Both the position numbers and the translations under genes were made by a program. This document shows, one piece after another, positions 1 through 6,497 of a DNA stretch of 16,084 bases (its first letter is position 1; the number at the start of each line of letters is the position of its first letter). Source of the DNA: an uncultured Clostridia bacterium (GTDB lineage: Bacteria; Bacillota; Clostridia; Christensenellales; Aristaeellaceae); contig CAKUCW010000049.1 in assembly GCA_934643825.1 (NCBI GenBank), positions 1 through 16,084 on the forward strand. The letters run 5' to 3'. The notes beneath the pieces were generated by a model that was not told where the DNA came from, did no database searches, and saw only the letters and a list, made by a program, of their open reading frames with translations.

Positions 1-53
1 TTTGCAGCGATCGCTTTTCTTCCGTTGCGGATCAACTGGTTGATCGTAGGCAT
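1..53 (-). CDS. rpsL: 30S ribosomal protein S12, N-terminal fragment (cut by window edge)
   Basis: Only the first 17 codons are inside the window. They read MPTINQLIRNGRKAIAA, which matches the conserved S12 N terminus (MPTINQLVRKGR in many bacteria). S12 belongs to the decoding centre of the 30S subunit. The ATG at 51-53 is preceded on the minus strand by AGGAGG with a 7-base gap, which fixes the start. It follows the L7Ae-family gene at 216-461 on the same strand, the order typical of the Bacillota str operon (L7Ae, rpsL, rpsG, fusA, tuf). The later genes would lie beyond the window and are inferred, not seen. Confidence 0.93.
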   Translation of the reverse strand, partial: MPTINQLIRNGRKAIAA

Positions 54-215
54 GGAAGCACCTCCTATGTTTCTTCTTTAAAATTCTGGAACACTTGCTT
101 GCTGATTCATCTATATGAACCCGGGATTCCGGGGTCATAGCCTGCGCTTACGCGCCAAAAGAGCCGGCGTGCCGCAAAGCAGCCGGTCAAAGTTCAGGCA
201 GCTTCTCCCGCGCTC
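54..215 (-). other. L7Ae-rpsL spacer with GC-rich inverted repeats
   Basis: This 162-base spacer holds the rpsL ribosome binding site at its low end and two short GC-rich inverted repeats. One is CCCGG-AATC-CCGGG on the minus strand near 120-135. The other is an imperfect CCGGC/GCCGG pair near 165-190, followed by CTCTTTT. The second could act as a weak attenuator within the operon, but it has no clean T tract. No convincing coding sequence is visible. Confidence 0.35.
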
Positions 216-461
216 TTATTTGAGCAGACCGGCAGCGGCAGCCTTGACGTCGATGCCGCATGCGCGTCCGAGCTTATCCATGGATTCAACCTGCGTGCAG
301 GGAATGTCCATATCATAGCAGCGATCCACAACGCGCTTGGTCAGCAGCAGATCTGCGTCCTGAGCCACATAGGCGCGGGCAATCTTGCCCTCATCCAGTG
401 CACGCAGCACCTGCTTGGTTCCGACTACTCGTCGGTCAACATCGGCGAGACCTTCATGCAT
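216..461 (-). CDS. L7Ae/L30e/S12e/Gadd45-family ribosomal protein (YbxF/RplGB-like K-turn binder)
   Basis: The product is 81 residues starting MHEGLADVD. It carries the hallmarks of the small bacterial L7Ae family: GTKQVLRAL near residues 14-22, VAQDADLLLT near 32-41, and ESMDKLGRACGID near 59-71 in the C-terminal half. The family binds kink-turn RNA; B. subtilis YbxF and YlxQ are the known members. I chose the ATG at 459-461 because GGAAG lies just upstream. A longer in-frame extension to 524 has no such site and would reach back to the transcription start. A near-consensus promoter lies upstream and rpsL follows after 162 bases, so it is probably the first gene of a str-type operon. The family call is firm; the actual RNA target is unknown. 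Confidence 0.9.
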   Translation of the reverse strand: MHEGLADVDRRVVGTKQVLRALDEGKIARAYVAQDADLLLTKRVVDRCYDMDIPCTQVESMDKLGRACGIDVKAAAAGLLK

Positions 462-532
462 AAACAATTTCTTCCTTTCATTGTCCTCTGCGCATACCGC
501 CCCCGCGGACGGCTTGCACAGCAAACATGACT

Positions 533-561
533 ATGATATCATCTTATGTTCCAAATGTCAA
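533..561 (-). promoter_or_regulatory. sigma-A-type promoter for the L7Ae-rpsL operon
   Basis: On the minus strand TTGACA (556-561) is separated by exactly 17 bases from TATCAT (533-538). This is a perfect -35 and a 5/6 -10. The predicted start lies near 526, giving a leader of about 65 bases before the L7Ae-family ATG at 461. It implies this ribosomal operon starts here and not by read-through from rpoBC, since the gene upstream is the unrelated CotH gene. Confidence 0.8.
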
Positions 562-612
562 TTGAAATTTTTCGATTTTCCCTTATTTTACAACTGTTTT
601 CTCTGTTCTAAA

Positions 613-635
613 CCGAAACGCTTCCCCTTTTTCGG
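613..635 (-). terminator. weak candidate terminator after the CotH gene
   Basis: CCGAAA and TTTCGG form a 6-bp stem with an 11-base loop, about 10 bases after the CotH stop codon, followed on the minus strand by GTTT only. The short T run makes it a weak intrinsic terminator at best. Confidence 0.3.
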
Positions 636-645
636 CGGAATCGTC

Positions 646-2268
646 TTATAACTCCGGCGCGACGCCTTTCGTCTCGTAATTGGTTTTTGTCAAAAACACC
701 GGCGTTTCATCCGGGTTTTGCAAAATCCAGTCAAAAACCGCGTCCATCGCCGCAAAACGGTCGAAAATGAACTCCAGAATCTGCATGCCGTCCGCTTCAT
801 AGTCCACGTTCTGCCAGCATTCCGCTTCCCGAGCCATCGCCCCGGACGCGTTCAGCTCATAGGCGTATCGCTCCAGCTTTTCGCTCAGCCGCTCTGTGTC
901 CAGCACCGTTTTCCGCATGTCCTGCCATCTCTCAGCCGTCTGCGTGCGGGCATCGCGATCCAGCGCCATCCAGCGGTCTACGGTCGGATAGCACATCCAG
1001 TTTTCATAGTTCTCTCCGACATCCTCCCGCTTCTTGCCCCATGACAAATCCATGTCCCACGGGATATAGTGATAGAGCCAACCCGTGCTCGTCTGTTCCG
1101 CCCAAATATAGAGGTTGTTGAATACGTTGTCCGACATGCCGCCCGCCTGAAACAGCAGCTGCGTCATGATCGCGCTGTTCAAATCCACCCGAGCCGCGGC
1201 TTTCTGCAAAAAGCGCTCGTCGTCCTCTTCCTCAACCCAATCCAGATAGTCCGCCAGCGGCGCAAACTCATCCTCCTGCCCGAGCGGCGCATAGTGCAGC
1301 TCGTACGCCATGCCCTCCCGATAGGGATTCTGAACCTGCTTTCGATCGGATAAATACCCGACGCATGTGCGATATAATCCATCTCGCAGCGCGTGTCCCG
1401 CCCCGGCAGCGTTGATTTCAGCCTTTTTTCTGAATGGAACCAGCATCAGATACACGCCCTGATAGCTTCCGTTGACGAATACCTCCGTGTAAAACGATTG
1501 GCGTGCGCTAAACCGGGTCAGTTCCGGCGTCATGTCCCCGTATACATCCCAGCTCAGCCTGTCACACATCAGCGTCCGGTCAAAGACCATCGGCAGCAGG
1601 ATGATGCTGTCCGTCTCTCCGAGCAGCGGCGTCTGCCGCACGGTCTTCTTCCGCCCATCCGCATAGCGCGTGTATTCGATCTTGTAACCGCTCTTGCTCT
1701 GCCCCATCGTCAGACCGCCTCTGTAATGCACCCGCGCATCGGATTCCACGCCGTCTTCGCCAAAGGCGCTGACCGTAACGCTCGCCGGTGTATCCTCCCG
1801 GCTGATCTCCGAATCCGTGTGGATGCTGATGAGCGGCAATCCCGTAAAGATAATTTCAAAATATGCATACTGCTTCCGCGTATAAGCCATCACCTGATAG
1901 GAATAGCCGCGCCGGATTGCCTCATCGCAGTCGTCATAGCTGTAATCATCCGAAAAGCAAAGGTTCAGCTTCTGTCCGAGCGTTTCGGGCGCCGTGATGC
2001 GCATATCCGGCCATTCCGTTCCGTTTTCAAGCCCCAGCGAGCAGTAAAACACGTTGTTTTCCGCGTCATAGGGCATCGGAACCCCATTGCACCAAAGCGC
2101 CGTCACCAGCGGCTCTTCGCTCTCCTCCCGCTCATCCTCCAGCGCCCAAATCTCCTCGATGTCGCGCACAGGCTCGATCACCGGCTGATGCGGCGAACCA
2201 AGCCCCACCGCAAGCGCCGCCACCAGCGCCAGCGCGGCAATCATCCCCAATAGTTTCAGTCTTTTCAC
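646..2268 (-). CDS. CotH-family protein kinase-like protein with N-terminal hydrophobic segment
   Basis: The product is 540 residues. Residues 2-24 form a basic then hydrophobic stretch (KRLKLLGMIAALALVAALAV) that looks like a signal peptide or membrane anchor; there is no lipobox Cys. The CotH fold is recognised from RGGLTMGQSKSGYKIEY (183-199, equivalent to the RGNSS-W-KKPYKIK region), FDRTLMCDRLSWDVY (229-243), TEVFVNGSYQGVYLMLVPF (261-279), MSDNVFNNLYIW (378-389) and YIPWDMDLSWG (401-411), whose paired Asp residues 405 and 407 match the metal-binding Asp motif. B. subtilis CotH is an atypical spore-coat kinase; many clostridial homologues are exported and their substrates are unknown. The start is GTG (2266-2268), with GGAG 8 bases upstream. 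It sits downstream of the dap operon but has its own -10 element. An extracytoplasmic role is inferred from the hydrophobic N terminus. Confidence 0.82.
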   Translation of the reverse strand: MKRLKLLGMIAALALVAALAVGLGSPHQPVIEPVRDIEEIWALEDEREESEEPLVTALWCNGVPMPYDAENNVFYCSLGLENGTEWPDMRITAPETLGQKLNLCFSDDYSYDDCDEAIRRGYSYQVMAYTRKQYAYFEIIFTGLPLISIHTDSEISREDTPASVTVSAFGEDGVESDARVHYRGGLTMGQSKSGYKIEYTRYADGRKKTVRQTPLLGETDSIILLPMVFDRTLMCDRLSWDVYGDMTPELTRFSARQSFYTEVFVNGSYQGVYLMLVPFRKKAEINAAGAGHALRDGLYRTCVGYLSDRKQVQNPYREGMAYELHYAPLGQEDEFAPLADYLDWVEEEDDERFLQKAAARVDLNSAIMTQLLFQAGGMSDNVFNNLYIWAEQTSTGWLYHYIPWDMDLSWGKKREDVGENYENWMCYPTVDRWMALDRDARTQTAERWQDMRKTVLDTERLSEKLERYAYELNASGAMAREAECWQNVDYEADGMQILEFIFDRFAAMDAVFDWILQNPDETPVFLTKTNYETKGVAPEL

Positions 2269-2302
2269 AACGTCTTCTCCAAATATACGTTCTATATTTT
2301 TT

Positions 2303-2308
2303 ATTATA
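2303..2308 (-). promoter_or_regulatory. candidate -10 element for the CotH gene
   Basis: A perfect TATAAT on the minus strand lies 35 bases upstream of the GTG start. The -35 region 17 bases further up is TGTTCA, a poor match. The promoter is therefore plausible but rests on the -10 alone. Confidence 0.45.
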
Positions 2309-2456
2309 TCACGTTGTATGCATCTTGAACAGAAATAGTATCTGGGTATTTTTTCTTCATCGCTTCAAAGGCTGCATCATCTTGCCGCTTCGCGCATATG
2401 TCTTTGATCTCCGTTTCCGACGCATTATACCAGTCCTTTCGACTGTAGACAAAAAG
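2304..2456 (-). pseudogene. possible short gene remnant, unrecognised
   Basis: A minus-strand frame of about 50 codons ends with TAA at 2304-2306 and begins just after a TAG that lies inside the terminator hairpin. It reads protein-like, with acidic and basic residues mixed (for example IKDICAKRQDDAAFEAMKK, then KYPDTISVQDAYNVI). It has no ATG, GTG or TTG start before an internal ATG that leaves only about 18 residues. I do not recognise the family. It may be the tail of a decayed gene or chance. Confidence 0.2.
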
Positions 2457-2490
2457 CTATTCTCCCCCCGAAGGGAGAAAATAGCTTTTT
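2451..2490 (-). terminator. intrinsic terminator of the dapABH operon
   Basis: On the minus strand, AAAAAGCTAT and a following A/T-G/C stem close over a CCCTTCGGG-type loop and return to ATAGCTTTTT, with a two-base bulge. The stem is about 16 bp and ends in five T. The flanks are A- and T-rich on both sides, so it could work in both directions. It lies about 140 bases after the dapH stop. Confidence 0.7.
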
Positions 2491-2561
2491 CCGCAAATGA
2501 AAGAATGGCTGAACTTCTTGTTTTTGCTATTCAAGTCAGGCTTACTTATGTCAACAAGCTG

Positions 2562-2583
2562 AAAGGACTGTTTCCAGTCCTTT
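2562..2583 (-). other. 9-bp hairpin with GAAA tetraloop
   Basis: Reading the minus strand: AAAGGACTG-GAAA-CAGTCCTTT, a perfect 9-bp stem capped by a GNRA-type loop. On the plus strand the same sequence is followed by two more T, so it could also act as a weak terminator for rightward transcripts. It may instead be a 3' RNA-stabilising structure for the dap transcript. Confidence 0.5.
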
Positions 2584-2628
2584 TTGGCATATTGAAAATT
2601 GCGCAAAACCACGGCGGACTCAGCCCGC

Positions 2629-3321
2629 TTAAAGCTCCCGCAGCGCATCCACCAGCGCCGTCTTGCTCTCCGTTTGATCGTCCTTCATCTTGATGATGCG
2701 TGCCGGAACGCCCGCAACCACCGCGTTTTCCGGCACATCCTGCGTGACGACCGCACCCGCCGCGATCACCGCGCCGTTGCCGACCGTCGTGCCCTCGATA
2801 ATGACCGCGTTCGCGCCGATCAGCACGTTGTCGCCAACCGTCACCGGCTTCGCGCTCGGCGGCTCAACCACACCCGCCAGCACGGCGCCCGCGCCGACAT
2901 GGCTATGCTTGCCGACGATGGCGCGTCCGCCGAGAACGGCGCCCATGTCGATCATCGTGCCTTCTCCGATGACCGCGCCGATGTTGATAATCGCGCCCAT
3001 CATAATCACCGCGCCGTCGCCGATTTCCACCCTGTCGCGGATGATCGCGCCCGGCTCGATGCGTGCGTTGACCGTCTTGAAATCCAGCAGCGGCAGCGCA
3101 CTGTTGCGGCGGTCGTTTTCGATCACCACGTCCTCAATGGCGTCGCTGTTGCGCTCGATGACCGGCGCAATGTCCTCATAGTCGCCGATGACCACCGTGT
3201 CTGCGCCCGTGAACACATGGCAGTTTTCAAAGTGCAGCGGACGGCTTGCCTTGATATAGGCTTTCACCGGCGTCTTTTTCTTTGCCGTACGAATCGCTTC
3301 GATGATTTCGTTTGCGTCCAT
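2629..3321 (-). CDS. dapH: 2,3,4,5-tetrahydropyridine-2,6-dicarboxylate N-acetyltransferase
   Basis: The 230-residue product uses acetyl-CoA to acetylate tetrahydrodipicolinate, opening the acetylase branch to meso-diaminopimelate and lysine in the cytoplasm. Residues 1-80 form the family's N-terminal domain (MDANEIIEAIRTAKKKTPVK at the start). From about residue 85 to 205 there are imperfect hexapeptide repeats (GAIIRD, VEIGDG, AVIMMG, AIINIG, AVIGEG, TMIDMG), diagnostic of a left-handed beta-helix acyltransferase, with PARIIK near the end. The length fits DapH, not the longer succinylase DapD. The start ATG (3319-3321) overlaps the dapB TGA by one base (TGATG), so translation is probably coupled. 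It is the last gene of the dap operon. Confidence 0.95.
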   Translation of the reverse strand: MDANEIIEAIRTAKKKTPVKAYIKASRPLHFENCHVFTGADTVVIGDYEDIAPVIERNSDAIEDVVIENDRRNSALPLLDFKTVNARIEPGAIIRDRVEIGDGAVIMMGAIINIGAVIGEGTMIDMGAVLGGRAIVGKHSHVGAGAVLAGVVEPPSAKPVTVGDNVLIGANAVIIEGTTVGNGAVIAAGAVVTQDVPENAVVAGVPARIIKMKDDQTESKTALVDALREL

Positions 3322-4040
3322 CAGTGCCCTCCGAATAAAATGTCTTCCATGTTATACAGCCCCGGCTCCGCCTGAATCGCGAAAGCCGCCGCTTTCAATG
3401 CGCCGCGGGCAAAGATTTCGCGGCTGTCCGCACGATGATGCAGCTCGATTTCTTCCATCTGTCCAAAGAAATGCACGCTGTGTTCGCCCGCAACCGTGCC
3501 GCCGCGCACTGCATGCACGCCGATTTCGTGCCCGCGCTTGCCCGGACGCCCCTCGCGCCCGTAAACAATCTCATGCTCATGCTTCGGGTCCATATAAGCC
3601 AGCAGCTGTTTCGCCGTTCCGCTCGGCGCATCCTCTTTCGTCCTGTGATGCGTCTCGACGATTTCGATGTCGAAATCATCGCCCAGCGACTGCGCCGCCA
3701 GCCTCGCCAGCCGGCAAAGCACCGTCACGCCCGTGGAAAAGTTGTCCGCCCAAACGATGGGGATTTCCCCGCTCGCTTTGCGAATGGCTTCGCCCTGTTC
3801 TTCGCTCAGCCCTGTCGTGCCGATGACCAGCGGAATCTTCTTCGCCACGGCACACGCCAGCAGGCTCTCAAGATTGCCGGGATACGAAAAATCCAGCGCG
3901 ACATCCACCTGTTCCATATCAGCCAGAGAAGCATAGCCCGTTCTGCCGACAAATCCCGCCACATGCAGCCCGTCATCCTTTTCGCAAAGGCTTTCGAGCA
4001 TGCGACCCATTTTTCCGCTTCCGATCAGTGCAATATTCAT
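3321..4040 (-). CDS. dapB: 4-hydroxy-tetrahydrodipicolinate reductase
   Basis: The 239-residue product reduces the DapA product to tetrahydrodipicolinate with NAD(P)H. The dinucleotide-binding loop GSGKMG is at residues 7-12, IGTTG near 73-77, and the catalytic/substrate motif ETHHRTKEDAPSGTA at 129-143, in which the HH pair (131-132), Lys135 and the PSGTA substrate loop are all present. RGGTVAGEH and the C-terminal FAIQAEPGLYNMEDIL segment also fit the family. The length is slightly short of the roughly 250-270 common elsewhere, without loss of a recognisable motif. The ATG (4038-4040) overlaps the dapA TGA in ATGA, and GGAGG lies upstream inside the dapA end. Confidence 0.96.
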   Translation of the reverse strand: MNIALIGSGKMGRMLESLCEKDDGLHVAGFVGRTGYASLADMEQVDVALDFSYPGNLESLLACAVAKKIPLVIGTTGLSEEQGEAIRKASGEIPIVWADNFSTGVTVLCRLARLAAQSLGDDFDIEIVETHHRTKEDAPSGTAKQLLAYMDPKHEHEIVYGREGRPGKRGHEIGVHAVRGGTVAGEHSVHFFGQMEEIELHHRADSREIFARGALKAAAFAIQAEPGLYNMEDILFGGH

Positions 4041-4909
4041 CTGAGAACCTCCAGTGCGCGGTGAACGCGTTCACGCCCCGCAGGCGAAATTTCGCACAGC
4101 GGCAGACGGTAACCGCCCACCTCCATGCCCATTTGATTCATCGCTTCCTTGACGGGAATCGGGTTGACCTCGCAGAAGAGCGCGTCAATCAGCTCCAGAT
4201 ACTTCAGCTGAATCTCCCGCGCCTTGGCGATCTCGCCCGATGCAAACGCGCTCGTCAGCGCATGAACTTCCTTCGGGCAGATATTTGCCCATACCGAGAT
4301 GACGCCGCATCCGCCAAGGCTCATGATCGGCACGATCATGTCGTCGTTGCCGGAGAACAGACAGAAATCGTCGCCGACCAGCTTTGCAATCCGCGCCGTA
4401 TAGCCAATGTTGCCGCTCGCTTCCTTGATGCCCGCGATGTTCGGATGCGCCGCCAGCCGCGCACAGCATGCCGGAGAGATCGAACAACCCGTCCGCCCCG
4501 GCACATTATACAGAATGATCGGCGTATCCACCGTATCCGCAACCGCTGCAAAATGGCGGTACATGCCCTCGTCATTCGCCTTGTTGTAGTACGGCGTGAT
4601 GAGCAGCAGCCCGTCCGCGCCCATGTCGTGATAGCGGCGGCTCTTTTCAAGCTGTGTCTGCGTGCTGTTCGAGCCTGCGCCGCAGATAACCGGAATGCGC
4701 CCGTTCACCGTTTCGATGACCGCCCGCGCAACGGCGTCGTCCTCTTCGTGGCTCATCGTGCTGGATTCGCCCGTCGTGCCAAGGGCGACGATGCCGTCCG
4801 TCCCCTGCTGCACATGCCACTCGACCAGCTCTCTGAGCTTTTCAAAATTCACGCTGCCGTCCGCGTGAAACGGCGTGACCAGCGCAACATAGCTTCCTGA
4901 AAAACGCAT
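4037..4909 (-). CDS. dapA: 4-hydroxy-tetrahydrodipicolinate synthase
   Basis: The 290-residue TIM-barrel enzyme condenses pyruvate with aspartate semialdehyde, the committed step to diaminopimelate. All the active-site signatures are present: GTTGESS (44-50), YNVPGRTG (134-141) with Tyr134 and the substrate-binding Arg139, and GIKEASGN (160-167) with the Schiff-base Lys162. I chose the ATG at 4907-4909 because GGGAGGA lies 8 bases upstream. The frame stays open to 4996, but that extension overlaps the promoter. dapA is first in the dapA-dapB-dapH operon and overlaps dapB by 4 bases. No lysine riboswitch fits in the roughly 50-base leader, so regulation by that route is unlikely. Confidence 0.97.
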   Translation of the reverse strand: MRFSGSYVALVTPFHADGSVNFEKLRELVEWHVQQGTDGIVALGTTGESSTMSHEEDDAVARAVIETVNGRIPVICGAGSNSTQTQLEKSRRYHDMGADGLLLITPYYNKANDEGMYRHFAAVADTVDTPIILYNVPGRTGCSISPACCARLAAHPNIAGIKEASGNIGYTARIAKLVGDDFCLFSGNDDMIVPIMSLGGCGVISVWANICPKEVHALTSAFASGEIAKAREIQLKYLELIDALFCEVNPIPVKEAMNQMGMEVGGYRLPLCEISPAGRERVHRALEVLR

Positions 4910-4967
4910 GTCGTATATCCTCCCGTCGGTTGAATGGCGTTTGTCCTTATGGTAACCTCTTTGTTCC

Positions 4968-4996
4968 ATTCTAACAGAAGCCCTCACTCGGCGCAA
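4968..4996 (-). promoter_or_regulatory. promoter of the dapA-dapB-dapH operon
   Basis: On the minus strand TTGCGC (4991-4996) is 17 bases from TAGAAT (4968-4973). The -10 is preceded by TGT, giving an extended -10. The predicted start is near 4961, with a leader of about 52 bases before the dapA ATG. Confidence 0.65.
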
Positions 4997-5047
4997 TACG
5001 GATTTGTATTTTTCACTTCCCTATGCGGTATGAATTGTGTAATTTAC

Positions 5048-5074
5048 AAAGCATAGTATTCCGAGCCATGCTTT
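5048..5074 (-). terminator. second hairpin after purD
   Basis: AAAGCAT and ATGCTTT form a perfect 7-bp stem around a 13-base loop, ending TTTG on the minus strand. Together with the hairpin at 5079-5114 it makes a plausible double stop between the purine and dap operons. Confidence 0.45.
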
Positions 5075-5078
5075 TCCG

Positions 5079-5114
5079 TAAAAAAATCCTATCCATTCGG
5101 GTTCTTATGGATTA
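5079..5114 (-). terminator. candidate terminator overlapping the purD stop codon
   Basis: On the minus strand ATCCAT (right at the purD TAA) pairs with ATGGAT, or alternatively AATCC pairs with GGATT, followed by a run of seven T. The stem is short but the T tract is good. Confidence 0.5.
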
Positions 5115-6377
5115 CATGTCCCGGCTGCCGATATCCCTGCGCATATGTGCGCCCTCGAAATGGATTTTCTCCGCCGCGGCATACGCGCTGTGAACCGCGT
5201 CCGCCAGCGTATTGCCCAGCGCCGTAACGCCCAGCACACGTCCGCCCGCCGTCACATAGCCCGCGTCCGTTTTCTTCGTTCCCGCGTGGTATACCGTCGC
5301 GCCCGCCGTTTCCGCGTCTTCCAAGCCGGAAATGAGCTTGCCGCTTTCGTATTTTCCCGGATAGCCGCCGCTCGCCAGCACGATGCACGCCGCCGATTCC
5401 TTCTTCCAGCGGATATCCATTTCGGCAAGCCGTCCCTCTCGAACGGCACGCATGATGGCAAACAGGTCGCTTTCCAGCAGCGGCAGAACCACCTGCGTTT
5501 CCGGATCGCCAAAGCGTGCGTTGTATTCCACAACCTTCGGGCCGTCCTTCGTCAGCATCAAGCCGACATACAGCACGCCCTTGAACGTAAAGCCCTCCGA
5601 ATTCATCGCGTTCAGCGTCGGAATCAGGATCTCCTTTTCCGTCCGCTCGGCGATTTCCTCCGTATACAGCGGACTCGGTGCAAACGCGCCCATGCCGCCG
5701 GTATTCGGACCCTTGTCCCCGTCAAATACGCGCTTGTGATCCTGACTCGCAGGCATTGGACGGATCGTCTTTCCGTCGCAGAAGCACAGCACCGTCACCT
5801 CGCGCCCGACCATGCATTCTTCCATCAGCACCCGTGCGCCGCTCTTGCCGAACTTGCCGCCCTCCATCATTTCGATGACGGCGTTCTTCGCTTCCTCAAT
5901 CGTTGCCGCGACAACGACGCCCTTGCCCAGCGCCAATCCGTCCGCCTTGACGACAATCGGCGCTTCCTGCGTGTCCAGATACGCCAGTGCCTTGTCCATT
6001 TCCGTAAAGATTTCGCATTTCGCCGTCGGGATGCCATACTTGCGCATCAGGTTTTTGGAAAAGATCTTGCTTGCCTCCATCTGCGCCGCGTATGCCGTGG
6101 GACCGAACGCCGGAATGCCCTCTTCCTCCAGACGATCCACGCAACCCAGCGCCAGCGGATCATCCGGCGTCACGCAGACAAAGTCCACCTTCTCGTTTTT
6201 CGCCAGCGCCACAATGCCTTCTACATCCGTCGCCTTCACCTCGGGAATGCAGCGTGCCACCTGCGCAATGCCCGCGTTGCCCGGTGCGCAGAGGATCTCC
6301 GTCGCATCTTTCGACTCGCTCAGTTTTTTGCAGACGGCATGTTCGCGCCCACCGCCGCCGATCACCAAAATCTTCAT
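5112..6377 (-). CDS. purD: phosphoribosylamine-glycine ligase (GAR synthetase)
   Basis: The 421-residue ATP-grasp enzyme joins glycine to phosphoribosylamine, step two of IMP synthesis. Residues 6-13 read IGGGGREH, the family N-terminal signature. The ATP-grasp lid and binding region KADGLALGKGV is at 144-154, GPNTGGMGAFAP at 223-234, and the metal-binding NARFGDPE at 286-293. Length is typical of bacterial monofunctional PurD (about 420). The ATG at 6375-6377 has AAGGAG just upstream. It is the last gene of the pur cluster and is separated from purH by a hairpin that looks like an intrinsic terminator, so it may be expressed by read-through or from an unseen promoter. Confidence 0.97.
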   Translation of the reverse strand: MKILVIGGGGREHAVCKKLSESKDATEILCAPGNAGIAQVARCIPEVKATDVEGIVALAKNEKVDFVCVTPDDPLALGCVDRLEEEGIPAFGPTAYAAQMEASKIFSKNLMRKYGIPTAKCEIFTEMDKALAYLDTQEAPIVVKADGLALGKGVVVAATIEEAKNAVIEMMEGGKFGKSGARVLMEECMVGREVTVLCFCDGKTIRPMPASQDHKRVFDGDKGPNTGGMGAFAPSPLYTEEIAERTEKEILIPTLNAMNSEGFTFKGVLYVGLMLTKDGPKVVEYNARFGDPETQVVLPLLESDLFAIMRAVREGRLAEMDIRWKKESAACIVLASGGYPGKYESGKLISGLEDAETAGATVYHAGTKKTDAGYVTAGGRVLGVTALGNTLADAVHSAYAAAEKIHFEGAHMRRDIGSRDM

Positions 6378-6410
6378 GTCTTCTCTCCTTGTTTAAAATC
6401 GCTTGTTCAA

Positions 6411-6433
6411 AACGCCGCGCAGTTTCCTATGGG
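6411..6433 (-). repeat. partial copy of the ATAGGAAAYTG intergenic motif
   Basis: On the minus strand, right after the T run of the purH terminator, the sequence AACCCATAGGAAACTGCGC appears. It resembles the AACGTATAGGAAATTG segment that follows the T run in the 96-bp repeats at 13181-13372. The shared order (terminator, T run, AACnnATAGG) suggests one extragenic repeat family. Confidence 0.4.
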
Positions 6434-6435
6434 TT

Positions 6436-6488
6436 AAAAAAGCAGCGCCTCTTTCCGCCCGCTCGGGGCGACCCGAAGGGACGCTGCT
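6436..6488 (-). terminator. intrinsic-terminator-like hairpin between purH and purD
   Basis: AGCAGCG (immediately after the purH stop) pairs with CGCTGCT across a GC-rich 34-base interior that contains its own CCCTTCGGG and GCCCCGAGCGGGC hairpins. The second arm is followed on the minus strand by six T. It would reduce transcription into purD. Confidence 0.65.
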
Positions 6489-6497
6489 GTTTCGTGC

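Larger units (their letters stand above)
2269..2628 (-). other. dapH-CotH intergenic region (360 bp): terminator, hairpins, possible gene remnant
   Basis: Going down the minus strand from the dapH stop, this holds an imperfect GCGGGC/GTCCGC hairpin (about 2611-2625), an AAAGGACTG hairpin with a GAAA loop (2562-2583), a strong terminator (2451-2490), a second copy of the AAAGGACTGG motif inside a short CAGTC/GACTG hairpin (2431-2445), an open frame of about 50 codons (2304-2456) without a good start, and the CotH -10. A TTGACA hexamer is present near 2549-2554 on the minus strand, but the -10 17 bases on (AATAGC) is poor. No intact gene is supported. Confidence 0.55.

Noticed and set aside
4910..4961. 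Lysine riboswitch or T-box upstream of dapA
   Set aside because: The predicted leader is about 52 bases, too short for either, and no conserved T-box or L-box core is seen.
5145..6437. A 430-codon plus-strand open frame
   Set aside because: Antisense to purD, with the same Arg/His-rich artefact.
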